A stretch of DNA of 64,000 bases, from positions 17,657,269 to 17,721,268 of the forward strand of contig CM040440.1 in NCBI GenBank assembly GCA_022749755.1. The letters run 5' to 3'. The stretch is from Azadirachta indica. Its lineage: Eukaryota; Streptophyta; Magnoliopsida; Sapindales; Meliaceae. Shown here piece after piece: positions 51,338-64,000 of the stretch. The notes under the pieces were generated by a model that saw nothing but the letters and a program-made list of their open reading frames with translations, was not told the DNA's origin and did not search any database. Both the position numbers and the translations under genes were made by a program. Numbering within the stretch: position 1 is the stretch's first letter; every line of letters starts with the position of its first letter.

Positions 51338-52258
51338 TTTGACCCTGTTTTAACCAAATTATAATGTTGCTACAGTATTGTATAGTATTTGTTATAGTCA
51401 AATTAAAAAGATTGTTATAGTAGAATGTTATATAATGGAATGAATTTTTGAACTAACTATTGTAACGAAACTCAAGTTACAGTATATTCTATAATATCAA
51501 AGTTATAGTATTTTTAATAATAAACAGAGTAGTTGAGGCAAGGCAAAAAATTTTCGAATCAACCCCAATTTTTAAACAGGTTAGACTTTTAAGCTCTAAA
51601 CCCGCTTTAAATAAAGTGAGGTGGGGTAGGTTCGAAAAAAATTCTTATTCCTAATAAAAGAGGATATTTTTATAAATTTTACAAACTTTCTTACTGTACA
51701 TATTTTTCATAAATTTTAAGGATTTATATGAAAATATCTTTTAAAATTTTGACTCGATTTGGTTAAATTTTATATATCGATTCGGGTCTAAGAAATTCAG
51801 CTCTATTTCGAATTTGGTCAATTTCTAAAACAACATAATTGAACTCAACTTTGCCTAATCTTATATAAATGCACTCAGCAGAATCATCTAAGAATATGTT
51901 ATTTATTATATTGGATATAGAACCTCAAGTACTGTTAGGGTTCGTTTGTTTGGCTTTCAAAGTAAAACTTTTAGAAGTATAGGTTTTCTAAGTAGAGCTT
52001 TGGAGAAAAAAATTTTAACCTTTTAGTTGACAATTAAAAAGTCTTTTTCTAGTAGTCAATCATTTAATTGCACAATTTTAAGTGTATTTTTATATAATTA
52101 AATTATTAAAAAGAATATATCAAAGAATTTTTTTAATAATGATAAAATACATATAAATTAAGTAGTATATTTTAAAATTGTACACAAAATTTTTCAAAAT
52201 CCAAATGTACAATATAAATTAGTTTAAAAAAATGTAGACAACATCAAATTTAAAAAAT

Positions 52259-55200
52259 GGGTTATTTTCAACCTTATCCCTAAATTTATTGACATGTATA
52301 AAATGTGCTTACTTTTTAAGAAAAGTCATCTAAAATAACAATAAAATAATTATTTTACCTCTTTTTTTAATTAAAAATAAATAATAAATAATAATATTTT
52401 AGTCTTTAATTTTGGCAAAATGATAAATTAGGATATTCTTTATCTGATTTTAATATATTAGTCCATGTCATTACATTTGTCAACATTCATTAGAATTTTA
52501 TTTTCCATCATTTGCCACCCTTATTCTCATCTTCAAATCTACATGTAAATATGCCATCATTCTTCCCCACTTATATGTAAATATGCCACCACTTTTATTT
52601 TCATCTTTTTATCTTTATTATTTGTTTTTGTTTTTCTTCTCTCTCTATCACTTTATTTGCCATGACCATTGCTATCGATTCTTTCTCTTTTTTCAAAAAC
52701 AATTTTTTTTACCGAATCATACCCAAAAATTTGCTGATGAAAGCTACAATAACCGCACAAGTAAATCCTTAAAATCTTTGTATTATTATTTGTTTTTAAA
52801 AATCGCAAATGAAAGCCATATATCATGGATTTAGTTCGTGTTTCTAGTGAACTATCTCTTGAGTGGCTTTTGTCAATGATTATGGGAAGAAATAACGGCT
52901 GAGATGTTGGAAATTAGCAGCATAAGAGAGAAGCCTTTGAAACTAAAATAAAAGATTTGGTCAATGGCAAGAAAATAACAGTAGAAGTTGATGCATTTTT
53001 TTCGTCATAAAATGAAATGAGAAATTGATTCATTTTTTCTTACAAAAAATGGTAGGATAAGTGTACTTAGTTCGACATTTTTTATCAAGTGCAATGAAAT
53101 TAGGGCTTTTTATTATTAGGAAAAAAAGTCAATTATACCCTCAAAAATTCTAACAAATGTTGACAAATGTAACAATAGAGACTAAAATATTAAAATTTCT
53201 AACACTCTAAATTTTGTCATAACGTGACAAGGTTTGGAATAGAACTCGCATATTTAAAATTTAATCAATCTTTATATTACAACTTACAAATTCTCCAAAC
53301 TACAATGCCAAACTTCAAAATATGTATAATCAATATATTTTTAAAGATAATCTCAAATATTACTTAAAGAAGGTATTTCTTACAAATTTAGCTAAGAATA
53401 GCTAATAGAATAAACCCTTTTACTTATAGTTTCAAATAAATATAGAGTGGTAAGGACAATACTTAAGACACATAAATTGTAACGTTAACTTTCAAAGCGA
53501 ATCCAGTATTTCACCACCCTAAACACACACTTAATCTATAAAATGTTAACTGACTAGGGGTTAACCGCCTACTCAATAAGTAAATTCATGCATAACTTTT
53601 AATGCTTAAAAAAATTATTTAATCCACAAAATAATTATCTTTAAAATTATTTCACAATAAACATTTATATATGAAATCATTACTCAAAGAAAAATTATTT
53701 GATAATATGTAAGCATGATCACAAGTTTTAATAAAATTAAGAATGTAGTACTTTATAAAAGCATTTAACTAATTACTTAACAAAATAATTTAACTCATAT
53801 CTCGTAGCATCATTATAACCTCGATGTCTCATTTATCACGATATAATACAATAGTACCCAAAAATTTGGTCATTAACAGTCAATAAGTGTATAATAGTAA
53901 TCCAACAAGCCAGTTGATAATAGTAACAAAAATAATTATTACAAACAATAAGCCAAAACACAGTTTACGGAATATAACATTTCATGTAAGGCAAAACTGA
54001 TAACATTTATTTTTCATATATATTTTATACAAAATATTCAATAATTTGATAAAAGATTTTTTCAAAATAAGTATTTAATCATCAAAATCATTTCCCATTT
54101 TGTTATGAAATCCTTTCATGCTTACAATAATATCAAAGATTAACAGAAAATATGTCATACATAAATTTACTTAGACCGAACTAAAACTTTCATGATACCT
54201 CTAACCATTCAAAGCTTCTAATCACTCTATCCATGACAAAATATAGTTTAATCAAAACCATAATAATTTATTAATCTTAAATTATGAATAACTTATTTAT
54301 TGATCCCATTTTCTATGTACAATTTGTTTAACTACTTATCAATAATTTTTATCACGTTCTAAAACCCTTTGAATTGCAACATTATAATCCTTGTTCTTAA
54401 CACTCTTTACCCTTTGAATAATGAAAGTTTCAGTATTTATTCAAATCTAAAGCCATACATTAGAAAACCTTAAACTTAAATATTCATAATCTGTCTTTTT
54501 GGTTTCTTACTGAATAATCTCAATTCAATAATTTTTAACTCTTAATCTACTAATCAGATTAAGCTAAATTTTTATAAAATTGCTGATGATATATAAAAAT
54601 ATCTTGTTCAAAAATTTCATAACATTTGGACTTCAAAAATATTTTAAAAATATTTTCCTTTTTGAGTACAGGTAAACTGTTTTAAAATTTTCAGATTTGA
54701 GGTTTAACAATTCAAAAATTTATTACAATTTTTATAAAAATCCAAAAATCACGAAACTTTACAGAATATCAATAGACATGTACATAAAGCAATACGTCAA
54801 TTTTTGGAATATTTGAAGATCATTTGTATGATCAAATAAATATATATTTTTGAACCTACAGCAGAAATTATTGTTCTTCAAAATAACAGGGTAACGTTTG
54901 AAAAATCACTAAAAATCGATTTCTTAACTGATTGCAGCAAAATAAAATTTTACAAATTCTTTAGTGAATGGAGTTTAATATCATAAAAAGATTACTAATA
55001 AAAAATGCACGAAAATTTATGTTTTAATTATCAATAAACAGATTATTCAGACAACTCTATAAAATCCTAATCCTAATAACCATCAATTAATTATCAATCA
55101 ATAATATGATCAATCGAACATGCCACATATAATTAAGAGCATCTAAAATCACAAAAGAGATATGGTTTAATATCCAAGATAATTTAATATTTATGAAAAC

Positions 55201-55812
55201 TCACTTAAAAGACATTCGAACAAGGAATAGATTAAGACACGGCTTTTCTATTATTTTTTATTTCCTCTTTATTTCTTTTTCTTCTTTCCTTTAATTTTCT
55301 CTTTTTTCCTCTTCCCTTTAATTTTCCCTCTCTCTCTCTCTCTCTTTTTTTTTTCGGCCTAAAAGAATAAAAATTCTGATTATAAACTGCTTTAACCTAA
55401 ACTCTATCTTATATAAAATATTGCTTAACTCCCTTAACTTTTCCTTCTACACTTTTGTCTCATAATAAAATTCCTATTATTCAATAGTTGCATTCATTTC
55501 AAAATAAGTTTATCCATCCATAATAAGTAAACTCCACCAAAAGTAAAAATACTTGTCTTATAAATTTTCAGTCATTTGTATTATTTACATAAAATAGTAA
55601 AAATTTAGGTATTACAAAATTGATCAACGTATATCTTGATTTATTATTTCACCAAAGTTTAGGGATTAACATATTATCCTTTTTTTTTTAATTAAACTAA
55701 TGGTAAAATAGTCATTTATTATTTTTTAGAGGTGGAGTGATGACTTTCAATGAAAAGCAAGTGTGTGTGTGTATATATATATAAATTTAAGGATAAGGTT
55801 GAAAAAAAATCC
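52259..55812. mobile_element. Long-inverted-repeat element split by a solo LTR
   Basis: The left arm (52259 to ~52507) reads gggttattttcaaccttatcc, later ttttggcaaaatgataaat, later ttacatttgtcaac. The reverse complement of the right arm reads ggattttttttcaaccttatcc, ctttggtgaaataataaat, ttacatttgtcaac. The right arm is in two pieces, 53121-53197 and 55622-55812, because a 2.4-kb solo LTR sits between them. Removing the LTR makes the ~250-bp arms align through the junction. The original element was ~1.1 kb, with a ~600-bp centre (52510-53120) that has no recognised transposase. A target duplication at its outer ends is not clear. Confidence 0.65.
53198..55616 (-). mobile_element. Solo LTR, 2.4 kb
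   Basis: On the minus strand it starts TGTAATACCTAAATTTTTAC and ends AAATTTAGAGTGTTAGA, the near-palindromic TGTAACACC...GGGTGTTACA ends common in plant Ty3-type LTRs; the last CA has mutated to GA. It is flanked by perfect 5-bp AAATT repeats at 53193-53197 and 55617-55621. It encodes no protein, and there is no second LTR or internal region, so it is the product of LTR-LTR recombination. It contains a (CT)n tract near 55329. Confidence 0.75.
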
Positions 55813-57517
55813 TTAAAGAAAAAAAAATCACTTTTTTAAGGGGGCTATAATTTTTTGTTCCAATACATCTTAAAAATAATTATTTAGGATATAATTAATA
55901 AAACATTATACTGTGCGTTTAAGTTTTTAACTATGCATATTAAAAAAATGTACTAAAAGTAAAAATATAATTCAATATTTTAAAAAATTATGGGTACACA
56001 AAATTAATTTATTTTTCTAAGTAGAACAATTTAATTAACATCCTGAATATTTTAACTTTTATCAATCAAATCTATTGAAATCCACATCATATAAATTAAA
56101 TTTCAATAAACAAAAACAATAAAAGATAAATTAATTACTTATAAACTTATATATAAAATTAATTACTTATAAACTTATACATAAAAAATGAACTGACCTT
56201 ATAGAGTGTTGCAGATATGGTAGTTAATGATGGTTATAATTATAATGATATAAAAGGTAATTAAATAAGATTTTGTTTTTATTATAAGTATGGTAGAATT
56301 AAGAAAATAATATTGAGATATTTTTAACATTATATAAGTTTTAGAAAAATTCAAAAAGCTTCAATGAATAAGGGCAAAATTTTTTAACTTTTTAGATCCA
56401 TCAAAATCTCTTTTCAATGATAATCCAACGACATTAAAAGATTAAAAAGAATTTTAAATGTTAAAAAAGTAATTTTTGACTAATCAAAATGTTAAACAAA
56501 ACAAGCATATAGAAGCATGTATTCTTACTTCCAATCTAATCGTTTCTTATTTGATAATGTATTGTTTTTATTGAAATGATATTTTATTTTCATTTTTTTG
56601 GAATAAAAAGCAAGTATGATGAAACAAGTATTACGTAAAAAAAAAAAATGTAACAATGAAGTTAACCCTCACCGGTTTATGTGGAAGATTAATAAAATTT
56701 GTAATTTTATAAAGTCCGTTTACTACAAGTCATGGATAATACTAATAATAACCTTTAAATAGTGTTTTAAATAAGCAATTTTGGTTAAAATATAATATTA
56801 TATTTCATGGATTTTTTACCTAATTTTTTAAATTTAATTCTAAATATAAATTTTGGGTTCCTTTAACTCAAAATTTTTAACTCAATTCTATACATAAAAT
56901 TTCATTCATTGGTGCATGCGGTATAATGACAAAAATTCAAAGTTAAAAATAGCATTTAATGTTGAAATTAGGTATTATTTTAACTATTAAATTATTAGAT
57001 TAATAGATAAAAGTTTGTTTGTAAAATTAAGTTAAAAATTTAAATTAAAGAAACGGTATCCTTAGATAAAATAAAACAGATGACACTAATTTACTCTTTT
57101 GATCAACAATATTTTTACAGAGAAATTTTCTGAAATTTAAGTTTTAAGTAAATTTAAAATAACAAAACATGTTATATATCAACGTCTATGTATTTCAGTA
57201 AATTTACAATAACAAAACATGTATATATAATTGGGAATAAGAAAAAAAAACAAGCGCACAATTATCAGATAATTACCAGGACTAATAGTCACACCCGCTT
57301 TTATTTATTTTAATCTTGCAAACAATACTGATAATTAATAACAATATCTATTATCGAACACAAGAAGAAAACTGCCAGCGGCAGTTAGTAACACGTGGGG
57401 TAATAGAAAAAATAAAAATAAAAAATAAAATATTCAGACGGTGAAAACAGAACACTCAAGCCAAAATCCCTTCTGCTTTGATTACCGCTCTCGCGAAACT
57501 CAATTTTCCCAACACAG
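55813..57517. other. AT-rich spacer and SWC4 promoter
   Basis: No gene was recognised in 55813-57300. A G-box-like ACACGTGGGG lies at 57391-57400, within about 225 bases of the SWC4 start codon. Confidence 0.4.
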
Positions 57518-57526
57518 AAACCCTAA
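57518..57526 (+). promoter_or_regulatory. Telo-box in the SWC4 leader
   Basis: AAACCCTAA, with further CCCTAA repeats at 57532 and 57594. Telo-boxes near the start are typical of plant genes for translation and chromatin proteins. Confidence 0.5.
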
Positions 57527-57616
57527 TTGACACCCTAAATTGAACGAGTATGATCAATTTTTGAATCTAAATCCTCCCATGAAATACCGTGAACCCTAAA
57601 ATTTGGCGAAATTGAC

Positions 57617-60600
57617 ATGGACGCCAAAGACATCCTCGGACTACCCAAAACTCAGTTGCCAATAACACAAGAAAAGAAATCTCGGCCTCAGAAAGAACCC
57701 CAAAGAAAACCCGATGGCATCTCTCGCGAGGTAATCTATACATACTCTTATAATTGCTCGTACCATACAGGTACGAGGTTGCATATGCTTTTTCCTAAAT
57801 TTAGCGTTGATTGTAGGTCTATGCACTTACTGGAGGTTTGGCGCCCCTTATGCCATCCATTGATGTTTCTCAGTTGAAAAAACGACCGCCATCCGACGAG
57901 AAGGTTTGTTACTTAGTGTCATTCTCACATTTAAATTGGTTCATCTTCAAGTTGTGTTTACTTTTTTTTTTAATGTGATTAAAATATCATCCTAATTTGG
58001 GTTAATAATTGTCACATTGTTTGGGTTCCGGCCCCAATAATTTTTTTAGTCTTTGTTATTCTTATTGGTATCATTTAGTTATTAATGTATATAAATTATT
58101 GCATTTTTTAGATGATGTTTTGGAATGTTTCAACTTGTAATTTCTAAAACGATCGATCCTACGCATTCAGATTACTTGGCAGTGGCTTTCTTTCACAAAT
58201 TCTGCACGGAAAGATGACTTGCAGCTCTACCATTGGGTAGGTTTCTGTAATTTTTAGAAGTTTGACATTAATCAGTTAAGTGATCATTTTTTGCATGAGT
58301 TGTTTACTGCATCTTTTGTGTTTTTATTATTCATATACTTTGCAGGTTAGAGTAGTGAATGGCATTCCACCAACTGGTGATTATTCTTTTGCCAAGTACA
58401 ACAAGGTATCACAAGTTTCTTCTCATCTTTACGTTATTTTATGATATGAGCAATTTGAACTGCTCCCATTTGCTTTCTTTCTTTAGCTGTTTCTCCTACA
58501 ATGGCTGAATCTACATGTTTATTTGGTATGATGCAGTCTGTTGATGTTGTCAAATACACAGATGAGGAGTATGAGAAGTATTTAACTGATCCTGTAGGTA
58601 TCTACTCAAGATTAAATCTTGTTTATGATCAAAATCTCTAACAACCATGCCTAAAAATTTGAAGGGGAAATACATTTTGCTTTCGTTTTATGCATGTCAT
58701 ATCAGTATTACTTGGTTAATTCTTTGTTGATACATGTTATGTTTAGATGTGGACCAAAGAGGAGACAGATCAATTGTTTGACTTGTGTGAAAGATTTGAT
58801 CTCCGCTTCATTGTTATAGCTGACAGGTTCCCATCATCTCGGACCGTGGAGGAATTGAAGGATCGTTACTACAGTGGTAATGTATCCCCTGGTTTGATTA
58901 TTAGTAGTCGGTTATTGTTTAAATGGCTTTCTTTTTCCCTTTTTTCCTTCTTGTGATATGTGTTTGATTATTCTGTTTTTTTCAGTCTATCAGGTTATTG
59001 TGTGAATTGATTTTAGTGTATTATCTGATTGCTGTTGATGACTGTGACTTTTTTCATTGTGTAGTATCCCGAGCTATATTGATCGCTAGGGCTCCATCTC
59101 CTGGAGATGTTTCAGTTCACCCTCTTGTTAAGGTGTGATTGCTTTATAAATAGACCTTGTAGATGAAATTTCTTCTGTTGCAATTTCAAGTTATTGAAAT
59201 TAAAGACGAAAATAAATTTATACTGTCCTCAAATTACGTTAGTTTGTTGTATCTGGTATGCTATACTACGTTCTTGCTAATTTTTAGTCTTTGACATTAC
59301 CAATTGTAGGAACCTTACAATGTTGCACAGGAGGTAGAACGAAAGCGTGCCTTGTCCATGGTCCTTTCTCAAACAAAACAGCAGGAGCGTAAAGATGCTG
59401 AGGTCTTAATTTACTCGATACTCTAATTAGTAACTTGTTACATTACCATTCCCGGCAATGATGTGAATTCAGACTGGTCAATTAATTATATGCAATCTCT
59501 TTTCTCAGGTTTTGGCTGAAGCAAAAAGGATAACTGAGTCGCGAATGGCAGCAAGGGTAGGTGTTGGAATGGTTATGTGGTTAAGCTTCTTCCTTGATCA
59601 ACAATGTGGACATTTACAACTGAAAAAGTAGATGTGTTTATATATAGTATGTAAAGCAGAAATGGGAGTCGTATTCAGGGAGTGAATTATAAGTTTAAGA
59701 AGAGTCAAACGAAATGTGTATATTTGTTTGTTTGTGACAATCATATTTTGATTGAATTCAAAATGAAGTCAAAAAGTTGCTGCTCTTCCTAGCGGAATAT
59801 GCATGCATTTATGTTTAGTTCTTGTTTTCTATGGATTGGTTACTAATTTTTCTGCTTTTCCAGGCTGCTGAGGAGCCTGAGTTGCCTGTTGCATCTAATG
59901 TGGGTTTGGAGAGCGCTGACAGGGCTGTTGTTCTCGGTGACACTGTATCACCTTCATCTAATGTTCAGCTTCCCTTGGCAGCAATTGTACCCTCAACTTC
60001 AATAATGGATGATAGTGCCTCAACTCTAGCTTCTCTGCGCATGGTATGTTTTAATAATCAGATCTGAGTTATGCTTCTCTCGCCCTCTTTCTCCCCCTTC
60101 CCACTGCAGAAACAGTATAGTTATCTAATTTGGATGAACTAACTTTTAATAATTTTATTTAATTTTATTTAACTGATTGAAAAATTTGCAGCTTCGGGTG
60201 TATTTGAGAACTTACGCACTTGAGCAGATGGTACAAGCGGCAAGCTCATCTGCAGGACTTCGAACTATCAAGCGGGTTGAGCAAACCTTACAAGATCTTG
60301 GGGTTTGTTTCTACTTCCTCAGCTGTGACAGTGCATATTCTCTTACTTGTCATGTATTTATCATTCAGTTATGTTATTTCTATAATCAGTACCGTTAGTT
60401 AATATTTCTGTTTCACTTTCCACTTTCTTTTCTCCTTTCCAAAGCATGAAATATGAAGATGCACAAGCCCTTAACTTCATAACTTATTTTTTCCTAGTAT
60501 CTTTGGGCAATAATATTTTGTATTGAGATATCTTTCAGATTCTTCATAAGACTTTGAAGGACATGCCTCTTGCCAATATACTTGTTTCAGATATACCATA

Positions 60601-62261
60601 CCCAGACTGTGCTTTCCAAGAATGTAGACATTTTTATTTTGGGATGTATCTATCATGCTAAATTCTTATCAAGCAGATTTTAATCTTGATTACTGATTTT
60701 TATGTAGTTATGACTGCGCTTGTGCATATTGCTAGATTCTCATCATAAATTCAAGATTTCATGATTAGCATATCTAGTTAAAGCTTGTGATAATTGGCTT
60801 TGGGTTGTATTCTGTATAATTTGATGTTTTCAGATTTTCTGAATATGCTTCAATCCATGAAGAATGTATCTTGTGAATATCCTGAATAATGGAGTATAAG
60901 CTCTATTATTTCTTTTACAGGTTAATTTAAAACCAAGAGTTCCAACCAAAGCCGTTTGTGCGGAGCATCTTGAATTAAGAAAGGAAATATTGACTTTACT
61001 AAATCTTCAGAAGCAGGTATGGCACATATAAGGTTGATTTTCTATATTGCATTTTCCTAACACAAGTTGACAAAATCATTTTTTAGTTTCTCTGGTTTCA
61101 AGTTTAAACTATTTTGGGAAAGTGAATGATATCTTTCATATATTGTTAAGCTTATATTTTCTCTAATACTTACACGTAGGCTTATGTTTCCAATAGTGTC
61201 TCCCATGATGTCAATACCAATGTTTTGTTGTTTCCTTCAACCTACCCACTTTTCCCCATTACTATGAGGTTGTGGAGTTCTTGATTCTCAACTCATATAG
61301 TACAGGGATGGTTATTATAGAGATATCTGGAGTTGCTTCATAGCCGTGTTGCTAGGCATGTCTGACAACTGACTGTAACTATGGGATGCACTTTGTGGTA
61401 ATCCATCTTGCTGGTGCTGCTGTAGTGATTGTGATACTGAGCACTATTTAACAACTAGAGTGTCTGTCTTAATATGTAAATACTAACTAATAACTAGTGC
61501 TCTTTTGGTTCCCATGGCTTATTTGGGCCAATGTGTTTCCACTGTATAACTTACATTAGTGTGTTACATAAATATTATGTTATTTTTGGAATTCAAGACA
61601 TTACTGCTGGTACTTAAGAGCCTGCTAGGAAAGAATGATAACATAGGTGTTCTTCTTCATGTATTGATCTTGACATATTTACGTGCTTCATTCAGTTGCA
61701 ATATAAAGAGGCAGAAGGTTCATCTTACCGTGATGGCTCATACATTGATATGCCAGGCACCCCAAAGGTTAGTCAACTGATTTTTTATTTCCAATACCAT
61801 GTTTTAATTATCTAGGCTTGCAATATAGCATACTGGTCCTAGTATTCAATTCGTTTTGTAATGTTCACAGCGTTCACAACGTGCCGGAGAGCAAGATAGA
61901 ACATTTGTCCCAGACTCCATAAGTTTTGGAGGTAATATATTAGTTGATGTTGCTGTCCTTCAATATATTCTTTGCATAAGATATGTAAGTTGTCTGGTAC
62001 TGGAAAACTCAAAAGTTTCATTTGGATTCCAGGGGAAAGGGTTGGCAAAAGAGACCAGAAACGCAAGGTACACTCTGATGCTGTATACTTGCAATATCCT
62101 GTTCATGTTTCTTATTTTCAATTTCATGTTTCCTTTCCTTGAACCTAATTAATTAATTTTTTCTTCATTATGTGAATCTCAAGGGACCTGGAAGGTTATC
62201 TGAGGCTCCTTCATCGCCTGCTCATAAAAGACCGAGAAAAATGAAGGCTTCAGATTTATAA
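57617..62261 (+). CDS. SWC4: SWR1-complex subunit SWC4 / DMAP1 homologue
   Basis: Sixteen exons: 57617-57730, 57817-57903, 58171-58236, 58346-58405, 58537-58593, 58747-58876, 59065-59132, 59310-59402, 59509-59556, 59864-60043, 60192-60302, 60921-61016, 61696-61767, 61871-61931, 62033-62067 and 62184-62261. They sum to 1356 nt, 451 residues, in phase throughout and close to the Arabidopsis length. Marks: [11 protein letters not shown] at the start, [20 protein letters not shown], then a SANT/Myb-like domain from residue 129 ([34 protein letters not shown]), a charged helical region [20 protein letters not shown], and a basic C-terminal tail [12 protein letters not shown]4 is shared by the SWR1 and NuA4 complexes and helps deposit H2A.Z and acetylate H4/H2A in the nucleus. 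It is usually single or low copy. No lesion is seen. Confidence 0.96.
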
Positions 62262-63430
62262 GTTTTGGAGGTGACTATGCTAATCTGATGTATAAAGTTC
62301 TTTGTACCTGAATCTAGGGAATTATGACAGATGGGGACCTTAATTTTGAGGTACACCAATCCCATATGCTGGTCATCTACATTAGTTGCAGAATTTATTT
62401 AACGCCCCAAAGTTGTAGGAAGTGATGGTAAGGATCAGCGTTATTATGTACGAGGGAGTGGTTAATGATTCCATGGGAACATGATTATTTAGTTATATTT
62501 ATTCAATTATATTTGGAAAGCAATTTTCAAAATCTGTACATCTTTAAGCTATTGGTTAATTTTATCTTAGTTTAGTAAGTGGAAGACTCAATGTTATGTG
62601 GTATAATTTTATATTTGGATAATATTATGAAGGTCTTAAAAGTAATTACTGGGGCAAAAATCTGTGGTACCATGTCATTTACTCAGATTATGTCGTGATA
62701 TTTGAGCATGGGATCACATCACTTTTAAGAGTTGAGGTTGTATTTGTTATGCATATTTAGTATATGAATAAAATGATGAACAACTAATTGTAGGTATGTT
62801 GAAATTTAGGTTAATGAATATAAATAATGTAGATGGTGTAGTGTTTGTTTAGTTTAACTTTTTCATCAACTAAAAAGTCTTCTTTAATGATAAAAGTTTT
62901 TTAAAATTTTTTGGTGTTGTTTAATTGACCTTAAAAAAAATTTTTGAGAATTAAAAAAAATTTTTTTTTATTAGAAAAATCATAAAATGTGAGTCTTTGG
63001 TGGTAAAGGTTTTTTAATTTTTTTAAAGGCGAAATTATCTAAATATTTTTATTTTACTTTAAAAATTAACTCTATTTATTCAAATTATAATATTAAATAT
63101 TTATTATGAAAATAATTATTTAAATTTTTTTAAAAAATATCTGTGATAATAAAAAATTATTAAATTTTTGTTAAAAATTTTATTTAAAAAATTTTAAAAA
63201 AAGTTTATTTTAAAAAATTATATTTAAAAGATTATATCAAACGCAATAAATAGTGTTATATTAATTTGTATAAATTTTGTATTGTCAACGTAACTCTTGA
63301 GCAGTATTTTAAACTTAGTTCGATATTAGGAGGATTGTTTTTGAAGTTAGGAGTAAATAATTTTGGCTCCAATAAACTTGATTTGGCGGTGGAAGCAGCA
63401 ACAATTCCATTCCGATGAACCTTAATCTAT
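62262..63430. other. SWC4 3' region and AT-rich spacer
   Basis: The first ~350 bases fit the SWC4 3' UTR. From 62840 to 63250 the DNA is almost pure A/T runs, bounded by gtgtttgttta and tcaaacgcaa, which may be the worn ends of a small transposon. The arms are too poor for me to call it. Confidence 0.35.
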
Positions 63431-64000
63431 TTTATTAATCAATAAATATGTCTAAACGGGCTAGACATTCGCAATCTAGGAGAAGCTGCAATCTTCAAGA
63501 AACAAATAAAAATAAAATCAACCCTCACAAGCAAGCTAATATCCAAATTGGATCCGAACAAATTAAAGAGCAATGATAAACTACGTGAAGTGAAGGTGCC
63601 CATAATTGAGTTAGGAAGCACTGAGCTATCTGCGTTCTTAAAACTATTTAAAGTGCTGGATCGACAGCGATAGTTAGCCTGCACATTAAGAGCAAGTCTC
63701 AAAACAAGATCAAAATCCGAGTCCTTGATATGTTTAACTAGCATTTGGATCTGGATGTAAAGCAACAACCGTACCCTAAGTGTAAATGATGCACTTAACT
63801 GACAACCAGCACCATATAACATAACATAGCATAGCCAATAAAGCTAAATTAAATTAATCATGCTAGAATCACACTAAGGGAGCATATCATACACAAAGAA
63901 AACAAATATTGTCAAGTGAATTACACCAGGAGTACATTAAAAACTTTTACACCCTTAATTGTTCAACAGTTGAATGGTGACTCGTTACTCTAAGGGATAG
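63431..64000 (-). other. Possible 3' end of a minus-strand gene entering from the right
   Basis: The base composition rises to that of transcribed DNA. A minus-strand AATAAA lies at 63436-63431 and an open frame of 127 codons spans 63439-63822, without a recognisable domain. It could be a 3' UTR or a terminal exon; the window ends before that can be decided. Confidence 0.3.

Larger units (their letters stand above)
45046..52258. other. Gene-free region upstream of GA2ox
   Basis: About 7.2 kb with no supportable gene. The left end is the GA2ox promoter, with a GAGAGCGAGAGAG tract near 45197-45219 and (CA)n near 45177. Microsatellites include (TA)n-(GA)n at 46236-46282, (GT)n near 47699 and (AT)n at 48356. 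From 50.5 kb on, A/T content rises and small repeats suggest old transposons. Confidence 0.4.

Noticed and set aside
51947..56520. A possible still larger element bounded by gttcgtttgtttgg at 51947 and ttaaacaaaacaagc near 56490
   Set aside because: Only the tip motifs look inverted; the following sequence does not align, so I could not support an outer element.
62840..63260. A MITE with ends gtgtttgttta / tcaaacgcaat
   Set aside because: The similarity is confined to about ten bases and the interior is near-pure A/T, where chance matches are common.

Overview
This is nuclear DNA from a flowering plant. The protein-coding genes have many short introns with GT-AG borders, the intergenic DNA is very AT-rich and full of (AT)n and (TAA)n microsatellites, and several plant-only families are present (R2R3-MYB, PPR, galactinol synthase, plant PII, GA 2-oxidase, pectinesterase). 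Protein sequence and gene structure fit a eudicot, probably a woody rosid. Citrus is my guess, but it rests on memory and was not searched. There are no tRNA, rRNA, CRISPR or bacterial-type operon features.

Layout. The left 16 kb is gene-dense. A DUF952 gene leaves the window on the minus strand and is head-to-head with GLB1, the plastid PII nitrogen and energy sensor. Then come an ARF1-type small GTPase, an intron-poor PPR gene, a PMEI-domain gene with a decayed relative beside it, and a galactinol synthase whose upstream region carries a perfect three-unit heat-shock element and a G-box. From 16 to 29 kb the DNA is sparse. Its main content is an exon-by-exon recognisable but broken DUF1517 (FLAP1-like) pseudogene at 20.6-22.8 kb and a diverged two-copy repeat at 24.2 kb. 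A subgroup-20-like R2R3-MYB gene lies at 29.4-30.6 kb. A small non-autonomous LTR retrotransposon (32.1-34.1 kb, minus orientation, with primer-binding site and polypurine tract) separates it from a five-exon pectinesterase gene (35.6-37.8 kb). An 828-bp foldback element lies between that and a GA 2-oxidase gene (41.9-45.0 kb). About 12.5 kb upstream of the GA 2-oxidase has no gene I can support. It ends in a nested structure: a long-terminal-inverted-repeat element whose right arm was split by a 2.4-kb solo LTR with a perfect 5-bp target duplication. The right end is a 16-exon gene for SWC4/DMAP1, a chromatin-remodelling subunit. The last 570 bases may be the 3' end of a gene entering from the right.

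The genes are not a functional cluster; each acts alone in nitrogen sensing, vesicle traffic, organelle RNA processing, cell-wall pectin, raffinose-sugar synthesis, transcription, hormone turnover or chromatin. Exon borders were placed by eye using splice consensus, reading phase and family knowledge. For every gene called intact, exon lengths sum to a multiple of three and splice phases agree. I did not find an obviously new biological system. The most informative non-genic signals are the nested transposon history, the broken DUF1517 copy and the non-autonomous LTR element.
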